Below, in pieces: positions 39,252-47,124 of a stretch of 47,876 bases of DNA. The first letter of the stretch is position 1, and every line of letters starts with the position of its first letter. The DNA comes from Planctomycetia bacterium (lineage in GTDB: Bacteria > Planctomycetota > GCA-002687715). Under the pieces are notes generated by a model. The model was not told where the DNA came from. It was given only the letters and a program-made list of their open reading frames with translations, and ran no database searches. The position numbers were made by a program, and so were the translations under genes. The stretch is from the NCBI GenBank assembly GCA_005790545.1, contig SXUL01000021.1:1-47876 (forward strand), read 5' to 3'.

Positions 39252-40694
39252 ATGACTGCAGGCCAAGTGAGATGGAGGGTTTCGCGTTGGATCTGGGTCG
39301 GCTTGTTGGCCGCAGGCTCGGGATCAGTGGGCGCGCGGTTCGTTGGCGCTGATGCCGAGCTTCTTCGCGCCATCGACGCAGGCATGGTGGCGTTGCTCAT
39401 GGTGGTGTGGTGGTCCGCGGCGGTACTGCCTCTCTGGGTCACCTCCTGCATCCCGCTGCTCGCATGGCCGCTGCTCGGGCTCACTGAGCACGGACTCCCG
39501 GCGGACATCGTGCTGGCCGCGAGTCCCTATGCGGATGCCTACAGCGTGTTGTATCTCGGCGGAATGGTGCTCGGCGTCGCGCTGGAGTCCACCGGGCTTC
39601 ATCGCCGCATCGCGCTGCATGTCCTGAAGTTGGTCGGGGCGACTCCGCAACGCCTCATCCTCGGCTTGCTGCTCGCCACGGCTCTCGTGAGCGCCTGGAT
39701 CTCCAACACCGCCACAACGGTGATGATGCTGCCCATTGCGTTGGCACTCTGCCGCGAGATTTCGGAGCGGGGCGGCGCCGACACACCGCGACTGCACGCG
39801 GCCCTGCTGCTGGCCGTGGCCTACGGCAGCAGTGTCGGCGGCATCGCCACCAAGATCGGCTCGGCGACCAATTCCATCGCGGCAGGCGCTTGGGAACAAC
39901 GCACCGGGGCGCCCCTGCCGTTCCTCGACTACAGCCTGCTGGCACTGCCGTTCACGCTCCTGCTGCTCGGCGTGGTGTGGCGCGTTCTTGCGGGCTACGC
40001 GCGACGGGATCGGTTCCCCGCAACAGCGCCACGGGATGCGCTGGAGAGGGAGCTCGCGACCCTCGGGCCGCTCGCCGCACGCGAGGCCAGGACAGCCGTG
40101 GTCTTCACGGTTGCGGTGCTCCTCTGGATGCTCGGAGATGTGTTGCGCCCTGAACTGCAGGCGTTGATGGGCCTCACCCTGGCGTCGCGGCACTATGAAG
40201 CGCTTGTGTCGGCGCTCGCCGCCAGCGCTGTGCTGCTCTCCGGCTGCTGCCGCTGGAAGCACCTCCGGGCCATGCCGTTCTCGGCGCTGCTGCTCCTCGG
40301 AGGCAGTTTCAGCATGGCGGCGGGGTTGGAGGCCTCGGGGCTCACGCGCTTCGCCGCGACGGGGTTGACGCAAATCCTTGATGGCAGCGTGTGGCTGGAT
40401 ACGGCGATTGTGGCAGTCACTGCCGTTTTTCTTTCCGCCATCGCCAGCAACACCGCCACCATCACCTTGCTATCGGGCGTTCTTCCCGCGCGCTTGCCGC
40501 TGCATTTCACAGCCTGCTTCGGAAGCTCTTGCGACTTCATGCTGCCGGCCGGGACGCCGCCCAATGCCATCGTTCACTCGACGGGTCTCGTGCCCATGCG
40601 CGCGATGCTGAGTTGCGGCTGGAAGCTGGACCTCGCCGCGGTGCTGCTGCTCGTTCTCTACGGAGCACTGGTCGTTGCGCCGTGGTGGGGGTGA
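39252..40694 (+). CDS. SLC13/DASS-type sodium:anion symporter
   Basis: 480 aa, about 11-12 membrane segments. The two family re-entrant motifs are visible: SNTATTVMMLPIA in the first half and SNTATITLLSGVLP in the second, plus YGSSVGGIATKIGSATNSI and the C-terminal LPAGTPPNAIVHSTG. These bind Na+ and di- or tricarboxylate (or sulfate). TTGACA at 39221 lacks a partner -10; TACGAT at 39236 ends 10 nt before the ATG with no Shine-Dalgarno. It is divergent from the sulfatase-like gene, so sulfate or anion transport linked to it is possible but speculative. Confidence 0.9.
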   Translation: MTAGQVRWRVSRWIWVGLLAAGSGSVGARFVGADAELLRAIDAGMVALLMVVWWSAAVLPLWVTSCIPLLAWPLLGLTEHGLPADIVLAASPYADAYSVLYLGGMVLGVALESTGLHRRIALHVLKLVGATPQRLILGLLLATALVSAWISNTATTVMMLPIALALCREISERGGADTPRLHAALLLAVAYGSSVGGIATKIGSATNSIAAGAWEQRTGAPLPFLDYSLLALPFTLLLLGVVWRVLAGYARRDRFPATAPRDALERELATLGPLAAREARTAVVFTVAVLLWMLGDVLRPELQALMGLTLASRHYEALVSALAASAVLLSGCCRWKHLRAMPFSALLLLGGSFSMAAGLEASGLTRFAATGLTQILDGSVWLDTAIVAVTAVFLSAIASNTATITLLSGVLPARLPLHFTACFGSSCDFMLPAGTPPNAIVHSTGLVPMRAMLSCGWKLDLAAVLLLVLYGALVVAPWWG

Positions 40695-41189
40695 TCAGCC
40701 GCGCGTGCAGGTGATGACGATTCCCGTGGCGGCGCTGGCTTCGCGCGCGACGGAGCCGAGCGCATCCGCGGTGCAGTTCGCGAGTGGCCCGTTGCCGCGC
40801 ACGACAACGCGTACGAGCCCCTTGCGGCGTCGAAGGAACGGCACCGCTGCGCGCAGGATTTCCCACGGGAACTGGATGTGAGCGTACAGCACATCCGCGG
40901 GATCGGAGTCGAGTACGCCCGCGGTCGAGGCCTCCACCGTCACGAGCAACTGGTCGATGCCGCCATGGGCCATCACAACGAGATTCACGAGAGCCAGCGC
41001 GCCGTTCTCGTGAGAGGCCGAGGCCGCGAAGGGGTCGCGGGCACGAAACTCATCAGCCAACTCCGCTGCCATTGCGGAATCCGGCAGTGCGAAAAACACG
41101 TGATCGCCGTGGGCGGTGCCTTCGAGTGCGAGGTCACGCGCCGCTTCCGGGGTTGGCGCCACGATGAGACAGGTCTTCTGCGCGTCCAT
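40695..41189 (-). CDS. Degenerate SDR-fold protein, short
   Basis: 164 aa. Start at ATG 41189, one nt after the TGA of the upstream lipoprotein gene; an upstream open frame to 41351 lies inside that gene. The N-terminus (KTCLIVAPTPEAARDLALEGTAHGDHVFFAL) and middle (LVNLVVMAHGGIDQLLVTVEAS...PWEILRAAVPFLRRRKGLVRVVVRG) follow the SDR Rossmann alternation, but the Gly-rich TGxxxGxG loop and the YxxxK catalytic pair are missing, and the chain stops where SDRs have their substrate loop. Probably non-catalytic. Its stop abuts the transporter stop in TGATCA. Confidence 0.55.
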   Translation of the reverse strand: MDAQKTCLIVAPTPEAARDLALEGTAHGDHVFFALPDSAMAAELADEFRARDPFAASASHENGALALVNLVVMAHGGIDQLLVTVEASTAGVLDSDPADVLYAHIQFPWEILRAAVPFLRRRKGLVRVVVRGNGPLANCTADALGSVAREASAATGIVITCTRG

Positions 41190-41190
41190 G

Positions 41191-42378
41191 TCAGTGCTCC
41201 ATGCCGAGCTGAAGGATCCAGTGCGTCTGGTTCCACTGTACGAGCCGCAGGGCTGTTGCGGGAAGAGCTGTCTTCCTCGCGGCCGCAGCGAATGGGAGCA
41301 GTTCCGCCAGCGCGTCCTTGAAGTTGTCGGCGCGCACGGCTCGCCGCACATGCGACTGGGCGGCCCGATCCACCACGGCCACGGCAGTTTCGGGCAACGG
41401 CCCTGTGGGTTCGAACTCAGGCCGAGCGGCGATGGGGAGGGTCATGAAGGCCAGCTGCCCGTCAATGATTTCGCCTGCAAAGGGTCCGGATCGTTGCAGG
41501 CCTGCGGTTTGGAGGTGGTTTTCCAGAGTCTTGCGTCCGTCATCCCAGTTCGTGCATGCCACGCGGATGACGAGCGCCGCCGGACTGATGGCTTTCACGG
41601 GTGGCGCTGCATCGACCGCCGCGGCGGGTGGCGCGCGGAAGAGTGTCTCCGGCAGGGACAGCGGTGTTTCCACGCGCACAAATGTGTTCACCACGTGCAG
41701 CGGGCCCGGGTTCATCCAGCGCGCGCACCACGGCATCAACACACCACGGACTTGGCGCCAATCCGAGAAGTTGAGCGTGCGCGGCGCGGGGCCATCCTCG
41801 CGCGACATGGCGACAAGGATGTGTGTGTCCGCGGCGAAGCGGAGAAGGAGTTCGGCACCGCCTGCACGCGCAGTCGCGCGCACGAGAATTTCTCTTGCAC
41901 CCGCGGGGTCGGGCTGACCACCTTCAAGTTCGAAACGCGCGGGGTCGAGCAACTCGAGCAGCAGATCAGGGCGCATGAATTGTGGTTGCTGCGCAAGTTC
42001 GCGGCGCTCCGCATCCGAGAGTTCGACGGGAAGATCATCAAGCAGCGCGAAGGTTGTTTGGCCGTCGCAACCGTGCGTCATGCGGGCGTCACCGGCGTCC
42101 ACCACCTGCCGAAAGCGGTCTGGCCCGCCGAGATGCAGCTCGGAGGCATAGGAAATCCCGCCGCAATCGAGCCTGGATTGCACGTGCAGCATGGTCACGG
42201 CGCGGAGTGCCTGTGTGCCGCCATGGGCCTCAACTGCGGCGCGCACGACCGCAGCGGGATCGGCGCCTGGTTCGGGCGTTGCGGTGTTGCCGGCGCGTGC
42301 ATCTCCACCGCACCCTGCGTGCAACAACGCCAGCAACAGCAGCGCGACATGAATCCTGTCCGGGGCGACGCAACGCAT
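41191..42378 (-). CDS. Lipoprotein of unknown function
   Basis: 395 aa from ATG 42378 (ATG 42402 would add eight residues). Signal VALLLLALLHAGCGG with lipobox LHAGC. Residues ~45-240 look like an outer-membrane lipoprotein-sorting-type beta fold (VVRAAVEAHGGTQALRAVTMLHVQSRL, FRQVVDAGDARMTHGCDGQTTF, AHDTHILVAMSRED-like region, DWRQVRGVLMPWCARW); this 'MXKxxEAxGG' style entry is common in such proteins. The C-terminal third has an AraC effector-binding/GyrI-like feel (VDRAAQSHVRRAVRADNF) that I cannot confirm. Translationally coupled to the SDR-like gene (TGA-c-ATG). Confidence 0.6.
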   Translation of the reverse strand: MRCVAPDRIHVALLLLALLHAGCGGDARAGNTATPEPGADPAAVVRAAVEAHGGTQALRAVTMLHVQSRLDCGGISYASELHLGGPDRFRQVVDAGDARMTHGCDGQTTFALLDDLPVELSDAERRELAQQPQFMRPDLLLELLDPARFELEGGQPDPAGAREILVRATARAGGAELLLRFAADTHILVAMSREDGPAPRTLNFSDWRQVRGVLMPWCARWMNPGPLHVVNTFVRVETPLSLPETLFRAPPAAAVDAAPPVKAISPAALVIRVACTNWDDGRKTLENHLQTAGLQRSGPFAGEIIDGQLAFMTLPIAARPEFEPTGPLPETAVAVVDRAAQSHVRRAVRADNFKDALAELLPFAAAARKTALPATALRLVQWNQTHWILQLGMEH

Positions 42379-42635
42379 CACGAGCACGGTACAGCGGCGC
42401 ATGTACGGGTTCCAGTGGCGCGGGCAAAAGGTGTCTTGGGTACGCGATCTCATGGAGCGCGCTGTTGTGTCAAAGGCACACACACTGCACGAGTCGTCGA
42501 GCCATTACGTCACGCTGAGTTTTCGGGCGGAGCGTGGCGAATACTGCCGCGCGACGGCCCCCCCGTCTTGCATAGGCTCGCGTGCGTCGTTCGAAGCGTT
42601 CCCGTTCCTGTCTCTTGCCATCAAGGAGTCACCTC

Positions 42636-44210
42636 GTGTTGAAAGCCATCTCTTTCACGTTCGCAGTCGTCGTGTTCGGCCTTGCGCCGCTCACGGCTCA
42701 ATACTGCATTCCCCAATCCACCGCTCTCACCTGCGGATTCGACGAGTACATCTCGAATGTCACGATCACGGACGCGTCCGCGGTCGCTGTGCTCAACAAC
42801 ACTTCGGCTTGCATTGGGCCGCCGGCCTACGAGGATTTCACCGCCACGGTCGCTCCCGTGGCGCTGATTCCCGGAGCGACCTACAACGTCTCAGTGACCG
42901 TGGGTAACTGGTGGGGCACCGACATGGTCCGCCTCTGGCTCGACACCGATCAGAACTTCTCATTCGAGGATGTGAACGACACATTGGTCACGCTGAATGG
43001 ACCGGTTGCCAATGCGGCCTCGGCGACCGTCACGGGGACCTTCGTTGTCCCGCCGAGCACCCTTGGCGGCCTGACGCGCCTGCGCGTGCGCCTGGTTTAC
43101 TTTGGATGGCCTGTCCCCGCGTCGTGCGCCAATGCCGGCTTCGGCAACGTGGAGGATTACTCAGCCGCCACAGGCGCGACCTTGCCACCCGAATATCAGC
43201 TGAACGGTCCGACCGCCGCGCTCGATTTCGACGGCGTCCTTGCGAGCGCTTACACCGCTGCTGTGAGCGGCTCGTGCGCGGGATCTCCCGTGACCGCGTG
43301 CATCAACGGCTTCGGCAATTTCTGCGACGTGTTCATCAACGCGGCACCAGTGGTCCCGCTGTCTGCCGGCGGCCTGACCTTCGGTGCGAACATCGTCAAC
43401 CTCAATCTCGCGGCCGGCATGCTGCCAGTATTTGGCGCATGGCTGCCACTCGGGCCGGCCATGGGCACCTGCCCCGTGATGTTTGGAGCGCCAATGGGCA
43501 GCCTCTCGGCTCAGTTGGTGGTGATTGATCCCACCGCCACCGGTGGCGTGACGCTCTCGCAGGCCTCGCAAGTGAACGGCATCACAGGCGGTTCGCTGAC
43601 TCTTCTGAACGCCGACGACGTGAGCTACATGGTGGACCTCACCGCTGCACCCCTCTGCCGTGCGACGGGAGTGCCCTTCTATGGCACTACTTACACCCAG
43701 ATCAGTGTGAGCACCAACGGGGTCGTGTCGCCCGGAACATTGGGTGTGACTGGCTGGACTCCGAGTGTTGCAGCGGCCATGTCCAACCCGGGCAGCGTCG
43801 GCATCTGGTCTGACTGGGAGTCGAACGCAAATCCTGCGGCCAGCATTGTGGTGAATGGTTCAGGCCTCTATGGCGGCGTTGATGTGACCTATACCAACGT
43901 GCCCTACTGGGGCACCGCAGTGACCAGCACCTACAATGTCGGTCTTGACGCGCTCGGCCCGCGCATCGAAGGCATCACTGGCCTCGGCACGGATCCAACC
44001 GGCACGGGCATCGTGCTCAGTCAGGGCGGTGGCCTCGCCACCGATCCTGGCGCCACAGCGTTTGCGCTCGGCGGTCCCTTCACGACCCTCACTCCCACGA
44101 CGGACATGCTCTACAACATCGGCACGGGTTCACCCGCCCTCGGTGGCGGTGCGAACAACATCTGGTTCACCGCGTTGGTGGGTGGTGGCTACAGCTGGCT
44201 GGGCAACTGA
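42636..44210 (+). CDS. Secreted GEVED-domain protein
   Basis: 524 aa from GTG 42636, because AAGGAG lies 7 nt upstream; no ATG fits. Signal peptide LKAISFTFAVVVFGLAPLTAQ. Residues ~65-175 are a GEVED domain (VGNWWGTDMVRLWLDTDQNFSFED ... GFGNVEDYS). Residues ~185-310 carry a beta module ending SAQLVVIDPTATGGVTLSQAS, related to that in the proteins at 4373 and 21223. The last ~200 residues (GVPFYGTTYTQISVSTNG, VGIWSDWESN) are Gly/Thr-rich and unrecognised. Probably extracellular. It is followed by two hairpins. Confidence 0.78.
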   Translation: MLKAISFTFAVVVFGLAPLTAQYCIPQSTALTCGFDEYISNVTITDASAVAVLNNTSACIGPPAYEDFTATVAPVALIPGATYNVSVTVGNWWGTDMVRLWLDTDQNFSFEDVNDTLVTLNGPVANAASATVTGTFVVPPSTLGGLTRLRVRLVYFGWPVPASCANAGFGNVEDYSAATGATLPPEYQLNGPTAALDFDGVLASAYTAAVSGSCAGSPVTACINGFGNFCDVFINAAPVVPLSAGGLTFGANIVNLNLAAGMLPVFGAWLPLGPAMGTCPVMFGAPMGSLSAQLVVIDPTATGGVTLSQASQVNGITGGSLTLLNADDVSYMVDLTAAPLCRATGVPFYGTTYTQISVSTNGVVSPGTLGVTGWTPSVAAAMSNPGSVGIWSDWESNANPAASIVVNGSGLYGGVDVTYTNVPYWGTAVTSTYNVGLDALGPRIEGITGLGTDPTGTGIVLSQGGGLATDPGATAFALGGPFTTLTPTTDMLYNIGTGSPALGGGANNIWFTALVGGGYSWLGN

Positions 44211-44226
44211 GCGCAGCTTGAGTTGA

Positions 44227-44282
44227 CCGGCACTGGGTGCCGGGAAAGTACGGCCCGTGCAGGATGAACCTGTGCGGGCCGT
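44227..44282 (+). terminator. Two tandem hairpins after the GEVED gene
   Basis: First: CCGGCAC (44227-44233), TGG loop, GTGCCGG (44237-44243), perfect. Second: 14-bp stem 44250-44263 with 44269-44282, two G-T wobbles, 5-nt loop. No T-run. They separate the GEVED gene from the convergent MobB-like gene and could stop transcription from both sides. Confidence 0.6.
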
Positions 44283-44315
44283 GCCGCGTTCAGGGCCGCC
44301 ATGGTGCGCTTGCCG

Positions 44316-44987
44316 TCAGCCGGCGATGAAGGCCGCAACTGCATCAAGACATTTCGCGGCGGACGCGATGCTCACATGCCCCGGAACGGAGAGCCCGCGC
44401 TGCGTGAGCGCGTCATGACTCTCATTCGTGGCGATGACGTGCGTCACGCGCGGGAGCAGTGGGGCCACGGAGGGTTTGGGCTTGCCGGTGCCAGCCACGA
44501 GCACGAGAACATCACCACTCACATAATCGCAAAACGAGTTGCCCTCGGCCACGAGGACGTCCAGCGCAGGAAAACGCGAGAGAATGGCCGCAAGGCCGTC
44601 GCGTACGGATTCCGGGGACGTGATGAGCCAGAGCACATGCGTGGCGCCAGCCGCGACGTAGCGCCCAGTGTCCTTGCCCGGCTGGGACAGCGTCGGTCCA
44701 TGATTCACGATGCGAAAGGTCGTGCCTGCACTGCCACAGACGAGGCAGTGCGCATCACCAACGGGGCACTCGCCCGAGTGCGCGCGCGTCACCTTGAGTG
44801 CTCCCACGCGGAGGCCCCGCGCGGAGAGCCGCGCGATCAACGACTCCGCGAACGTGGTCTTGCCGGCATTGCTGCCCGTTCCAGCGATTCCAACGACGCG
44901 GCCGAACCCGAGCAGTGCTCCGCGCTCGAGGCGCTGTCCGGGTGGACATGCGGGAGGAATCACTTGTCGCGCGCTGGGCTGGTTCAC
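44316..44987 (-). CDS. MobB-like P-loop protein with cysteine insertion
   Basis: About 223 aa from GTG 44987; an in-frame ATG at 45023 would overlap the divergent helicase start. Walker A is VVGIAGTGSNAGKTT, as in molybdopterin-guanine-dinucleotide accessory protein MobB (GxxxSGKTT family). Next is ALKVTRAHSGECPVGDAHCLVC, a C-x7-C-x2-C cluster not standard in MobB, then DTGRYVAAGATHVLWLITSP and DVLVAEGNSF, matching the MobB fold. It may help load a molybdenum or other metal cofactor; the Cys cluster suggests bound metal. Family known, partner unknown: no molybdoenzyme lies nearby. Confidence 0.65.
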   Translation of the reverse strand: MNQPSARQVIPPACPPGQRLERGALLGFGRVVGIAGTGSNAGKTTFAESLIARLSARGLRVGALKVTRAHSGECPVGDAHCLVCGSAGTTFRIVNHGPTLSQPGKDTGRYVAAGATHVLWLITSPESVRDGLAAILSRFPALDVLVAEGNSFCDYVSGDVLVLVAGTGKPKPSVAPLLPRVTHVIATNESHDALTQRGLSVPGHVSIASAAKCLDAVAAFIAG

Positions 44988-45021
44988 GCTGCGAGGATAA
45001 CGTCGCCGCCCGTGAAGAGTC

Positions 45022-47061
45022 ATGGCTGAAACACACCGAGAAGGCCTCAATCCTCAACAGCTTGCAGCCGTGCTGAAGACGCGCGGGCCGTTGCTCGTGC
45101 TGGCTGGCGCCGGCACGGGGAAGACACGCGTGGTCACGTCTCGCATTGCGGAACTTCTCGAACAGGGTGCGCGGCCGCGCGAGATCCTCGCGGTCACCTT
45201 CACCAACCAGGCGGCGCGCGAGATGAAAGAACGAGTGCGCGCCGTCCTGCGCGGGCGCGACCTCGACGGCATGATCATCAGCACGTTCCACAGCTTCGGC
45301 TTGCGACTGCTGCGCGAACGACAACGCGCCAGCGGTTCTGACGTGCTTGAAATTGCCGATGCCGCGGATCAGATGGAGCTCACCACGGATGCGTTGCGCG
45401 AGTGCGGTCTGCGCCGAGAAGTCGTGCATCCGCGTTTCGCACGCTTCAAGATCTCGTTGTGGAAGAACGCGGCCATCATGCCGGATGCCGCCCTTGAGGA
45501 CGCGGATGATGAGGAGAGCGAAGGTGCTGCGCGAGCATTCGAACGCTACGAAGATCTCCTCGCCAGGCGCCGGCTGGTGGATTTCGATGATCTCATCCTC
45601 AAGCCGCTGCACCTGCTCGACAGCGACCCCAAGTTCAGGGGGCAGATGCAGGAACGCTTCGGCTGGATTCTGGTGGACGAGTATCAGGACACCAATGCCT
45701 GTCAGGCCCGCATCCTGAAACATCTCGCGGGCGAGAAGCGGAACCTGTGCGTCGTGGGTGACGACGACCAGTCCATCTATGGCTGGCGTGGCGCTGATGC
45801 CGAGCGCATCCTCGCCTTCAAGAAGGACTTCCCCGGCGCGCAACTGATCGCACTTGAGCAGAACTACCGCTCGACAGGAGCAATCCTGGATGCGGCGAAT
45901 GCGCTCATCCTGAACAACACAAGACGTCAAGAGAAGCGCTTGTGGAGTGCTGCCGGAGCGGGCACGAAACCACAGCTCTATCGTGCCGAAGATGACAAAG
46001 ACGAAATGGACTTCGTGGCGAGTCGCATCCAGAAGCTCCTGAAGGCGGGCCAGAAATTCGAAGACCTCTCCGTGCTTTTTCGGGCCAATTCCCAGTGCCG
46101 ACCACTCGAACTGGCGCTGCGCGAACGGCAGATCCCGTACCAGATCGTGGGGACGCGATCGTTCTTCGACCGGCGCGAGGTGCGCGACCTCCTCGGCTAT
46201 TTCCGGTTGCTGGCGAATCCGCGTGACGACTCGGCGTTCCTGCGTGTGGTGAATACTCCCGCGCGTGGTATCGGGCGCGGCACGGTGGAGAAGGCGAGCG
46301 GTGCGGCGGCAGCCGCACATACGGGACTTCTGGATGGGCTGCGTGCAGAGAGTGCGAACCTCACGGGCACGGCTCGCGAAGGCGCGCGTGAGTTTCTTGC
46401 GTTGCTCGACAGCTTGCAGGCCACGCTTGCGGAACGCGGCATGGGCGCTGCATTTGACCACCTGCTTGAGCAGACGGGCTATCGTCATCATCTGAAAATG
46501 GTGACGGAGGACGCGCGCGAACTCCTTCAGCGCGATCAGGTCGTGGATGATCTGGTCGAGATGGCGCGCGGGCATGGCATGGGTGGGCTCGGCCCCTTTC
46601 TCGATTCTCTCGCGTTGGGCGATGACGACATCCGCAAACCCAAGGACGAGAAACCGCGCGGGGTCACATTGCTCACCATGCACGCCGCCAAGGGACTTGA
46701 ATTCCCGGTGGTGTTCCTCATCGGACTTGAGGAGGGCCTGCTGCCGCATGGCCGCACAGTGGTGGAAGAAGAAGAGGCGCTCGAAGAGAATCCGGGACGC
46801 ACGAGCAACGCCATCGAGGAGGAGCGTCGACTGTTCTACGTGGGCATGACCCGTGCTCGGCGCACGCTCTATCTGAGCTGGGCTGCGACGCGCTGTCGAC
46901 GTGGGCGAACGGATCTGCGCGAACCAAGCCGGTTTCTTGCCGAGGTTGGCGACGACCTCGTCGAAACTGCGGAGGATGATCGCAGCGAGCCGCTCGATTC
47001 TGCCGGGGCGAAGTCGTGGGCCGAGAGCATTCGCCAGCGCTTGAAGGGTGGAAACGCCTGA
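45022..47061 (+). CDS. UvrD/Rep/PcrA-type superfamily 1 DNA helicase
   Basis: 679 aa. ATP-driven 3'-5' unwinding in repair or replication restart. All motifs are visible: LNPQQLAAV (Q motif), GAGTGKTRVVTSRI (Walker A), TFTNQAAREMKERV (Ia), ILVDEYQDTN (II), VVGDDDQSIYGWRGAD (III), LEQNYRSTGAIL (IV), VTLLTMHAAKGLEFPVVFLIGLEEG (V), EERRLFYVGMTRAR (VI). Length suits Rep/PcrA; the Tudor-like tail of UvrD/PcrA is short, so Rep-like is plausible. AAGAG precedes the ATG. Confidence 0.95.
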   Translation: MAETHREGLNPQQLAAVLKTRGPLLVLAGAGTGKTRVVTSRIAELLEQGARPREILAVTFTNQAAREMKERVRAVLRGRDLDGMIISTFHSFGLRLLRERQRASGSDVLEIADAADQMELTTDALRECGLRREVVHPRFARFKISLWKNAAIMPDAALEDADDEESEGAARAFERYEDLLARRRLVDFDDLILKPLHLLDSDPKFRGQMQERFGWILVDEYQDTNACQARILKHLAGEKRNLCVVGDDDQSIYGWRGADAERILAFKKDFPGAQLIALEQNYRSTGAILDAANALILNNTRRQEKRLWSAAGAGTKPQLYRAEDDKDEMDFVASRIQKLLKAGQKFEDLSVLFRANSQCRPLELALRERQIPYQIVGTRSFFDRREVRDLLGYFRLLANPRDDSAFLRVVNTPARGIGRGTVEKASGAAAAAHTGLLDGLRAESANLTGTAREGAREFLALLDSLQATLAERGMGAAFDHLLEQTGYRHHLKMVTEDARELLQRDQVVDDLVEMARGHGMGGLGPFLDSLALGDDDIRKPKDEKPRGVTLLTMHAAKGLEFPVVFLIGLEEGLLPHGRTVVEEEEALEENPGRTSNAIEEERRLFYVGMTRARRTLYLSWAATRCRRGRTDLREPSRFLAEVGDDLVETAEDDRSEPLDSAGAKSWAESIRQRLKGGNA

Positions 47062-47124
47062 TTCGAACTCTGGATTGGCGCTCTCCCGGTCGGGCGCTAC
47101 GTTGTCGCGGTGAAAGGAGTGTCC

